NCBI GenBank assembly: GCA_003158835.1
Contig: PMLI01000314.1
Span: forward strand, 1 to 5,605
From: Acidimicrobiaceae bacterium
GTDB taxonomy: Bacteria; Actinomycetota; Acidimicrobiia; Acidimicrobiales; Palsa-688
Reading direction: 5' to 3'
Length of the DNA stretch: 5,605 nucleotides
Position numbers and translations under genes: made by a program. Position 1 is the stretch's first letter; each line of letters starts with the position of its first letter. Below the pieces are notes generated by a model. The model was not told the DNA's origin. It searched no databases and was given only the letters and a program-made list of their open reading frames with translations. Of the stretch, positions 1 to 4,644 are shown piece after piece.

Positions 1-43
1 TTCGGGCGCCGTGCGCATGGTGAAAGAAGTGCTGGCCGCCTGA
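1..43 (+). CDS. C-terminal tail of an unidentified protein (partial)
   Basis: Only the last 13 codons are inside the window. Reading from base 2 gives SGAVRMVKEVLAA and a TGA stop at 41-43. A short amphipathic helix of this kind ends many proteins, including the B12-binding corrinoid proteins of methyltransferase systems. That identity is a guess that rests mainly on the next gene, not on this peptide. The stop overlaps the proposed CTG start of the next gene, so the two are probably cotranscribed. Confidence 0.5.
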   Translation, partial: SGAVRMVKEVLAA

Positions 44-372
44 GCGAGCATTCAGCAGTCATCAAGGCCGGCGTCTGCGGCTTCACAGTGCGCGCCACCG
101 CCCACTGTGAGGACGCCGTGCACGTGGCCTTGAAAATCGAGACCGACTGCCCCAATTACCAAGAGCTCGCCCAGCAGTTGCGTGAAGTAGATGCGTTCCA
201 GGAGCTTTTCGTGGATAAACGCGAAGGCATGGTATGGAAAACCTGCGCCCGGTACAGCCCTCATGTCAGTTGCCCGGTCCCGGCTGGCCTCCTCAAGCTG
301 ATCGAAGTGGCGGCTGGGCTGGCGCTGCCACAAACAGCATCGATAGAGATCCGTTCGAACACCACGCCGTGA
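40..372 (+). CDS. Small cysteine-containing protein, DUF6951-like, possibly corrinoid-methyltransferase associated
   Basis: This is a 110-residue soluble protein with no signal peptide or membrane segment. It has five cysteines (residues 13, 23, 37, 69 and 78 counted from the CTG), in the settings GVCGF, AHCED, ETDCPN and KTCARYSPHVSCPVP. From memory this matches small proteins, catalogued I believe as DUF6951, found beside corrinoid-dependent methyltransferases and uroporphyrinogen-decarboxylase-like genes. Their function is not known to me, and a metal or redox role is inferred from the cysteines. The only ATG/GTG/TTG start near the front is GTG at 88, which would remove the GVCGF segment. 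I therefore prefer CTG at 40, which overlaps the previous stop as CTGA and has a weak purine-rich stretch (AAAGAAG) about 10 bases upstream. The frame is also open to the left edge. The G+C content is about 48-57% in its middle, well below its neighbours. Confidence 0.6.
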   Translation: MSEHSAVIKAGVCGFTVRATAHCEDAVHVALKIETDCPNYQELAQQLREVDAFQELFVDKREGMVWKTCARYSPHVSCPVPAGLLKLIEVAAGLALPQTASIEIRSNTTP

Positions 373-394
373 CCGCGGCATAGACAAGCCGCGG
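373..394. terminator. Hairpin in convergent gap, candidate bidirectional terminator
   Basis: A 7-base perfect stem, CCGCGGC (373-379) and GCCGCGG (388-394), closes an 8-base loop. It begins directly after the stop codon at 370-372 and lies in the 36-base gap between two genes that converge. There is no T-run, which is common for terminators in high-GC actinobacteria. The call rests on position and stem alone. Confidence 0.45.
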
Positions 395-408
395 CCCGCC
401 GGGGGCGA

Positions 409-915
409 TCAGGGTGCCGAAGCGCGAACGACCACCGTGACCCGCCACAGCTCGATTACGTTGCAGTGCACCGCCATCGAGGTCGTCGGAGTGCACGGCG
501 AGCGCTCCGACGTGAGCTGCACCCTACCGGCCCGCACGGCCTGGAAGTTGGCCGCGGTCAACCCCCGGGAGAGCATGAGCGTGAGGGGGGCGATCTTCAA
601 GACGCCCGGCTTTGACATCCGTATGGCGTGCCACGGCGAAGCGTTGGGGCTTCCCCCGCTCAGGATTACCAGGAGCTTTTCACCGACGGTTATGCAGACC
701 GTCTTGCCGTTCTGGCTATTGCCGATCGAAGCGTTGTAGCCGGGCCCAGCGCCGTGGAGCACGGTGCACCCGGGCACCGCTCCGGCCCCTGCCGCTCCGG
801 CCCCTGCCGCTCCGGCCCCTGCCGCTCCTGCCGCGGGAGCGATCAGGCTGGTCGGGAGGGCCAAAGCGGCCAGCGCCAGCAACAACGTGGCCGTTACCTT
901 CATCACGAGCACCAT
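409..915 (-). CDS. Secreted beta-rich protein with Ala-Gly linker and four cysteines
   Basis: This is a 168-residue exported protein. An N-terminal signal peptide (basic Lys6, then hydrophobic residues to about 27) leads into a low-complexity Ala-Gly linker (about 28-46). A folded domain follows, with four cysteines (50, 74, 141, 151) that could form two disulfides outside the cell. The domain has segments such as NGKTVCITVGEKLLVIL, a central SPWHAI, and a final WRVTVVVR strand. This order resembles small actinobacterial secreted Ig-like or chagasin-like (inhibitor I42-type) domains. The chagasin loop motifs are not clearly present, so protease inhibition is only a possibility. ATG at 915 is chosen over the internal ATG at 903 because AGGGG (926-930) lies 10 bases upstream. 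It starts 24 bases after the glycosyltransferase stop and is probably cotranscribed with it. Confidence 0.7.
   Translation of the reverse strand: MVLVMKVTATLLLALAALALPTSLIAPAAGAAGAGAAGAGAAGAGAVPGCTVLHGAGPGYNASIGNSQNGKTVCITVGEKLLVILSGGSPNASPWHAIRMSKPGVLKIAPLTLMLSRGLTAANFQAVRAGRVQLTSERSPCTPTTSMAVHCNVIELWRVTVVVRASAP
779..823. repeat. Three tandem 15-base repeats in the linker of the secreted protein
   Basis: The unit GCTCCGGCCCCTGCC occurs three times in a row without mismatch (779-793, 794-808, 809-823) and decays into a partial copy after 823. It is in frame and encodes repeated Ala-Gly-Ala-Ala-Gly on the minus strand, so changes in copy number would alter linker length without shifting the frame. 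Confidence 0.9.
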
Positions 916-925
916 TTTCGCTCAA

Positions 926-930
926 CCCCT
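926..930 (-). promoter_or_regulatory. Ribosome binding site of the secreted protein
   Basis: On the minus strand AGGGG precedes ATG at 915 by 10 bases. It decides between this start and the ATG four codons later, which has no purine-rich sequence in front of it. Confidence 0.5.
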
Positions 931-939
931 ACTGCTTGT

Positions 940-2043
940 TTACGCGCGCCATTCTGCCAGCCAGGGCTCGACCATCTCCTGCCACCCGTCGGGGAGCGAG
1001 CGGGCCCTTTCGACACGCCGGAGACGTTTCTCGGTGAAAGACGGGAAGGCCGCCGCCGCTACGGCGTATGCGATCTGGCCCGGGGCCCGCCCGGTCCACG
1101 CCGCTCGAAGGTACCGTCCTGCACCTCGCCATCGGCGCCCGGCCGCGACATGGCGCCGGGCCGCCTCTTGTTCCCAGCGTGCCCGGTAGCTCCGGGTCAG
1201 GGGGCCGCTCTGGGGGAAGTAACGGGCCCTCATCACCGACGCGCTCTGCACCTGAGCCCGCACGTCGGCCGAGGTCTGGCCGTCCCAGACCCGGTAAGCC
1301 ACCAGCGGGAGGTCCACGTAGACCAGGGGAGACTGCTGGGCCAGGCGGAGGTATAGGTCCCAGTCCTCACAACCGGGTACGTCGAGATTGAAGCCCCCGT
1401 TGGCCAGCACCAGATCCAGCGAGGCCAGCCCGGACGAACAGCCCGCCGGGACCCGCTGGTCCTCGCTCAGGAGGGAGATCATCTCGGGGGAGGGCACGAC
1501 CGTCCCCTCCGAGGCCGGCGGGGGCTCCTGACGCAACCGGGCCGCCCAGCGAACACGTAGGTCCGGGCCCACGTGGACGCAGGCAGTGGCCGACCAGAGT
1601 GCCGCCGGGTTGGCCGCCAGGGCGGCCAGTTGCCGCTCGAGCTTGGTCGGCGCCCACAGGTCGTCGTTGTCCAGGAACGCCACCCAGGGAGCGCTCCCCG
1701 CCGCTTGCAGACCAGCGTTGCGGGCCGCCGCGGCACCGCATGGAGCACTCAGGGTGACCAGGGTCACCCGGGGATCCCGCAGATCGATGAGCACCTCGCT
1801 GGTGCCGTCGGTCGAGCCGTTGTCGACCACCACGCAGCGCACGTCGGAGTAAGTCTGGTCGAGGACGGACCGCACGGACTGGACCACCAGGTCACGCCGG
1901 TTGTAGGTGGGGATGACCACTACCACCGTCCCGTGCTGGGTTTGGCCCTCGGGATCGGGGCCGGGCCGGACGGCCCGGTGCTCGTCCGGGCGCGCCGCCT
2001 TTCGCCACAGGGCAGGGTGGTTTGCCTCGACTATTTGTTCCAC
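940..2043 (-). CDS. Glycosyltransferase family 2 (GT-A fold)
   Basis: This is a 367-residue cytoplasmic enzyme expected to move a sugar from a nucleotide-sugar donor to a glycan or lipid-linked acceptor. The GT2 signatures appear in order: VVVIPTYNRRD (about 41-51) at the first strand, VVVDNGSTDG (71-80) for nucleotide binding, AARNAG (106-111), the metal-binding LDNDDLW (124-130) as the DxD equivalent, and CEDWDLYLR (225-233) carrying the likely catalytic acidic residues. The N-terminal 38 residues are an extra leader and the C-terminal ~90 residues are Arg/Ala-rich. No transmembrane segment is convincing, so it is probably soluble or peripheral. The GTG start is supported by AAGGAGG seven bases upstream. 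It heads a two-gene unit with the secreted protein and is divergent from the NodB-like gene. The acceptor and sugar cannot be read from the sequence. Confidence 0.93.
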   Translation of the reverse strand: MEQIVEANHPALWRKAARPDEHRAVRPGPDPEGQTQHGTVVVVIPTYNRRDLVVQSVRSVLDQTYSDVRCVVVDNGSTDGTSEVLIDLRDPRVTLVTLSAPCGAAAARNAGLQAAGSAPWVAFLDNDDLWAPTKLERQLAALAANPAALWSATACVHVGPDLRVRWAARLRQEPPPASEGTVVPSPEMISLLSEDQRVPAGCSSGLASLDLVLANGGFNLDVPGCEDWDLYLRLAQQSPLVYVDLPLVAYRVWDGQTSADVRAQVQSASVMRARYFPQSGPLTRSYRARWEQEAARRHVAAGRRWRGAGRYLRAAWTGRAPGQIAYAVAAAAFPSFTEKRLRRVERARSLPDGWQEMVEPWLAEWRA

Positions 2044-2050
2044 GGGCCAC

Positions 2051-2057
2051 CCTCCTT
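2051..2057 (-). promoter_or_regulatory. Strong Shine-Dalgarno of the glycosyltransferase
   Basis: On the minus strand AAGGAGG sits seven bases before the GTG at 2043. It is the best ribosome binding site in the window and fixes this GTG as the start. Confidence 0.8.
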
Positions 2058-2112
2058 ATGGAAAACGTCGAGCTGCGCTTCGCTGCTGCACCGCAAGGCC
2101 ATCCCGGACAAC

Positions 2113-2145
2113 CACAACCGGACGGGTGACCCGTTGACGGTTGTG
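2113..2145. repeat. Nested inverted repeat, possible operator or attenuator hairpin
   Basis: The outer arms CACAACCG (2113-2120) and CGGTTGTG (2138-2145) are perfect complements. They enclose inner arms ACGGGT (2122-2127) and ACCCGT (2129-2134), also perfect, with nearly the same centre. A further CAACCG at 2165-2170 could pair with 2138-2143 instead, giving mutually exclusive hairpins. The element lies 70-102 bases upstream of the glycosyltransferase start and about 174-206 upstream of the NodB-like start. Its role is unknown. Confidence 0.5.
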
Positions 2146-2240
2146 CTCCCGCTCCTGCTGTCGGCAACCGTGGGGCAGAGCCCAGAACTGCCTTTCAGGC
2201 CGTCCTTCCGTCGTCATTTCGCTGCATTTTGCTGGTGCTG

Positions 2241-2257
2241 CCGGGGCGCCGCCCCGG
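2241..2257. repeat. GC-rich perfect hairpin upstream of the NodB-like gene
   Basis: CCGGGGC (2241-2247) and GCCCCGG (2251-2257) form a 7-bp stem around a three-base GCC loop. No T-run follows; an A/T-richer stretch begins at about 2258. It could be a leader hairpin, a protein-binding site, or chance in GC-rich DNA. Confidence 0.4.
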
Positions 2258-2318
2258 TCCTGATAACAGAATACATGCGAATAGCACTTAGGCGCTCATT
2301 TGCCGGAGCCCGGCCGGC

Positions 2319-3431
2319 ATGCTACGAATTCTCATGGTCCCGTTGGTCCTTTGCATCGACGTCGAGCCCGATGCCCATGTCTTTGGTCCAGACCAACCGT
2401 CTCCGTGGTCCGGGTTCGAGAGCATGCTGGAGATGGCGCCGCCCCTTCGGGACCGGCTCCGCCGGCTGACGGGTAGACCGGCCCATTTCGGCTGGTCGTT
2501 GCGCATAGATCCGCAGGTGGCGATGGGTTACGGCTCGCCCACGTACGTGGCGGAAAAGTACCGGGCACGACTGGACGATCTCGCCGCCCAGGGTGACGCC
2601 ATCGGCGTGCACCCCCACGCTTGGCGCTGGGACGCCGAGCGACAGGTGACCGTGGCCGAGCACGCAGACAGGCAGTGGGTCGACAGCTGCACCGAACTGG
2701 CTGTGGGCTCCTTCTGCCAGGTTTTCGGTCGCGTTCCTGACTATCACCGGTTTGGTGCCCAGTACATGAGCACGCCGACAATGAACCTCCTGCGTCACCT
2801 GGGGGTCACGGTTGACCTCACGGTCGAGCCCGGTGAGGGGCCGGACCGTGACGCCCAGCTCCCGGGCACGGTGTGGACGGGCCAGACCGGCGATTTTCGC
2901 CACGCACCGACCGGGCCCTACCGGCCCAGCCCCGATGACTATCTCCGGCCCGCCGAAGACGGTGGGGGAGGAGCCAACCTGTGGGAGGTCCCGCTGACCT
3001 CCTCGGACAGCAGTCGTTTTCCCACCCCGGCCCACCGGGCCCGGCGCCGTTTGCAGCACCCCGTGCGCTCTGCCCGCGGCCTGGTCCGGCGGGTATCGCC
3101 CAGCCTCGGTGGGCCGAGTCTTCCGGGCCACCGCCTGCTGGCCATGTGGCTCGAGTGGGCCCGACCGAGCGACTTCTGGGATGCTGCGTTCGAGGCCGCC
3201 ACCAGCCAACCAAGCCCGTACCTGGCCTTCGCCATCCGCACCGACACCGGTTCTCACCCTGTGCTGCGCCACACGTTCACCACCCTCATGGATGCCCTGA
3301 TGGAAGACGAAAGGGCGGCCGACCTCTCGTTCGTCACTCCGGCCGAGGCCCTGGCCGAAATGGGCCGGTCTGAAATGAGCCGGGCCCGCCTCCCGGCGCC
3401 CCCTGTTACCCCCCTCGAGCCCTCGCAGTAG
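2319..3431 (+). CDS. NodB-fold polysaccharide deacetylase-like protein (cytoplasmic, divergent CE4)
   Basis: This 370-residue protein has no signal peptide or membrane segment. It opens with a beta strand ending in LCIDVEPD (11-18), matching the position and acidic residues of CE4/NodB motif 1. It then has AIGVHPHAWRW (94-104), where the two histidines fit the metal-binding histidines of motif 2 in an HxH spacing. Further conserved-looking stretches are RFGAQYMS (144-151), NLWEVPLT (220-227), YLAFAIRTDTG (301-311) and LSFVTPAEAL (336-345), the last typical of the final strand of such barrels. Canonical TFDDG and RPPYG motifs are absent, so it is a divergent branch. Deacetylation or another hydrolysis of a glycan intermediate is plausible but unproven. 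ATG at 2319 is preferred to ATG at 2334 because GGAG (2305-2308) lies 10 bases upstream. It sits next to a glycosyltransferase, which suggests glycan assembly. Confidence 0.75.
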   Translation: MLRILMVPLVLCIDVEPDAHVFGPDQPSPWSGFESMLEMAPPLRDRLRRLTGRPAHFGWSLRIDPQVAMGYGSPTYVAEKYRARLDDLAAQGDAIGVHPHAWRWDAERQVTVAEHADRQWVDSCTELAVGSFCQVFGRVPDYHRFGAQYMSTPTMNLLRHLGVTVDLTVEPGEGPDRDAQLPGTVWTGQTGDFRHAPTGPYRPSPDDYLRPAEDGGGGANLWEVPLTSSDSSRFPTPAHRARRRLQHPVRSARGLVRRVSPSLGGPSLPGHRLLAMWLEWARPSDFWDAAFEAATSQPSPYLAFAIRTDTGSHPVLRHTFTTLMDALMEDERAADLSFVTPAEALAEMGRSEMSRARLPAPPVTPLEPSQ

Positions 3432-3472
3432 GCGTCTGGCCCCGGACGGGCCCGAGGGGCGACGATAGAAGG

Positions 3473-3856
3473 ATGGATCTCGCAGGAGCGCATGAGTTTG
3501 TCGACGCCTGGCTGAAAGCCTGGAACGACCACGACCTCGACCGGGTGCTCGGCCACTTCACCGACGACGTCGTCTTCACTTCCCCCGTGGCCGCGCAGCT
3601 CCTGGCCGGCAGCGACGGCGTCATAAGCGGCAAGGCGGCGCTGCGCCATTACTGGGGCGAAGGCCTCAGGCGTATCCCTGACCTGCACTTTGAGGTCGTC
3701 GGCGTGTACCTCGGCATCGGCGTGGTCGTGATCAACTACCGCAACCAGGCAGGCAACTTCGTCAACGAGGTACTGGGCTTTGACGGCTCGCTGGTCTGCT
3801 GGGGCCATGGCACCTACCTGGGTGGCGGCGCCAACCCCGCCGGAGCGACGCCCTAA
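3473..3856 (+). CDS. SnoaL-like / NTF2-superfamily small protein
   Basis: This 127-residue protein has the alpha+beta barrel pattern of the SnoaL/NTF2-like superfamily. The first helix contains VDAWLKAWNDHDLDRVLGHF (10-29), followed by TDDVVFTSPV (30-39), the helix GKAALRHYWGEGL (53-65), and strands LHFEVVGVYL and VVVINYRN. Full length agrees with single-domain members. The fold serves as polyketide cyclase, isomerase, hydrolase or binding protein, and nothing here fixes the substrate. The start ATG is directly preceded by AGAAGG, which is too close for a normal Shine-Dalgarno, and GAGGGG (3454-3459) is 13 bases away, so the initiation signal is unclear. It begins 41 bases after the NodB-like gene on the same strand and may be cotranscribed, though a metabolic link is not obvious. 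Confidence 0.85.
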   Translation: MDLAGAHEFVDAWLKAWNDHDLDRVLGHFTDDVVFTSPVAAQLLAGSDGVISGKAALRHYWGEGLRRIPDLHFEVVGVYLGIGVVVINYRNQAGNFVNEVLGFDGSLVCWGHGTYLGGGANPAGATP

Positions 3857-3880
3857 TGGGGATGTCCGGCTCCGTCCCCG
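3857..3880. terminator. Hairpin in convergent gap, candidate bidirectional terminator
   Basis: GGGGATG (3858-3864) can pair with CGTCCCC (3873-3879), seven pairs including one T-G, around an 8-base loop. It fills most of the 32-base gap between the SnoaL-like gene and the end of the deacetylase gene coming the other way. There is no T-run. Confidence 0.45.
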
Positions 3881-3888
3881 CCCGCGCC

Positions 3889-4644
3889 TCAGCGCCGGCT
3901 GCGACCCGTTGTCCCGCCCGCCACGCCGTGTTCGCCCAGCGGCCCTACTTCCAGGCCGCCCGCTTGCCACCGCTCGGCCAGCAGCGGCAGGGCGGCCAGG
4001 GTGTTCTTCCAGCTGCCCGGGGCCGATGTGCAGTCCGAGTCGTGCAGCAGGACGGTGGCGCCGGGCACCAGGGTGGTCATCACGTCCTGGACGATCGACT
4101 CGGGTGTGGCGCATTCGCGCCAGTCACGCCCCCAGGGCGTCCACAACATGGGCCGCAGCCCCGCCTTTCGGGCCGCGCTCAGGGTCGAACCCGACAGCGC
4201 ACCGTAAGGCGGTCTCAGCCAGTGCATGGGGGCACCGGTCAGGACGCGGAGAAGATCGCGGGCGGCCAGGACATCGCGCCCTGTCCAGCGCCGCCCCCGG
4301 CCCAGATGGTTGGAGTGGGCATAGCCGTGCACGGCGACCTCGTGGCCCCGGCGCCCCACTTCGGCTGCCAGTTGGGGGTGAGCGGCGGCCATGCGCCCCA
4401 GCATGAAGAACGTCGCCCTCCAGCCCAGGTCGTCCAGGGCGTCGAGGAACGCCGGGGTCGACCCCGGGTCGGGGCCGTCGTCGAAGGTGAGCGCCACATG
4501 TCCCGGGGTGCCGACCCCGGCCCAGGCCGGCATCCAGCGGATGCGCGCCCCACGCACGCCGGACGCGGCCGGCCACAGTTGCGCCGCCGCCCCCAGCGCC
4601 AGCGTCCCGGCCACGCCGGCGGCGACGGCGGCGGCGGGGTTCAC
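3889..4644 (-). CDS. Membrane-anchored polysaccharide deacetylase (CE4, NodB domain)
   Basis: This 251-residue enzyme should remove acetyl groups from N-acetylated sugars of peptidoglycan or an exopolysaccharide outside the membrane. An N-terminal hydrophobic segment (about 5-22) is a signal anchor. The NodB motifs are complete: LTFDDGPD (52-59) with the catalytic base and metal aspartates, HGYAH (106-110) as an HxxxH metal motif with Gly in place of Ser/Thr, RPPYG (144-148), WTPWGRDW (168-175), and VLLHDSD (198-204) with the catalytic histidine. I chose GTG at 4644 because it overlaps the upstream stop by four bases (GTGA) and gives a normal anchor. The same frame stays open to 4911, but the added 89 residues are Arg/Pro-rich, lack structure, and run across the upstream gene in another frame. 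Substrate is not determinable from sequence. Confidence 0.92.
   Translation of the reverse strand: MNPAAAVAAGVAGTLALGAAAQLWPAASGVRGARIRWMPAWAGVGTPGHVALTFDDGPDPGSTPAFLDALDDLGWRATFFMLGRMAAAHPQLAAEVGRRGHEVAVHGYAHSNHLGRGRRWTGRDVLAARDLLRVLTGAPMHWLRPPYGALSGSTLSAARKAGLRPMLWTPWGRDWRECATPESIVQDVMTTLVPGATVLLHDSDCTSAPGSWKNTLAALPLLAERWQAGGLEVGPLGEHGVAGGTTGRSRR

Larger units (their letters stand above)
2044..2318. promoter_or_regulatory. Divergent intergenic region between glycosyltransferase and NodB-like genes
   Basis: These 275 bases separate two genes that point away from each other, so at least one promoter for each should lie here. The stretch 2261-2300 is noticeably richer in A and T than its surroundings and is the most likely place for the plus-strand promoter. 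I could not find a convincing -35/-10 pair on either strand. The region contains a nested inverted repeat (2113-2145, with a third related arm at 2165-2170) and a perfect GC palindrome (2241-2257). No small gene is evident. Confidence 0.55.

Noticed and set aside
779..823. Short regularly spaced repeats as a possible CRISPR
   Set aside because: The copies are contiguous with no spacers, in frame, and encode an Ala-Gly linker.
628..1356. 242-codon plus-strand open frame
   Set aside because: It is antisense to the secreted protein and the glycosyltransferase and is made of Arg/Gly/Pro-rich low-complexity sequence.
2134..2139. TTGACG as a plus-strand -35 box
   Set aside because: No acceptable -10 sequence occurs 16-19 bases downstream, and the bases belong to the nested inverted repeat.
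1573..2469. 298-codon plus-strand open frame across the glycosyltransferase and the divergent intergenic region
   Set aside because: It runs antisense to a clear GT2 enzyme and into the start of the NodB-like gene; its composition is non-protein-like.
2322..3272. 316-codon open frame on the minus strand opposite the NodB-like gene
   Set aside because: It mirrors the real gene, lacks any recognisable motif, has Gly/Arg/Pro-rich composition and no ribosome binding site. High G+C DNA readily keeps antisense frames open.
3438..3452. Short GGCCC/GGGCC hairpin after the NodB-like gene
   Set aside because: A five-base stem in GC-rich DNA with no T-run is expected by chance, and the next gene follows closely on the same strand.
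3254..4114. 286-codon minus-strand open frame spanning the SnoaL-like gene
   Set aside because: It overlaps three better-supported genes and shows no family signature.
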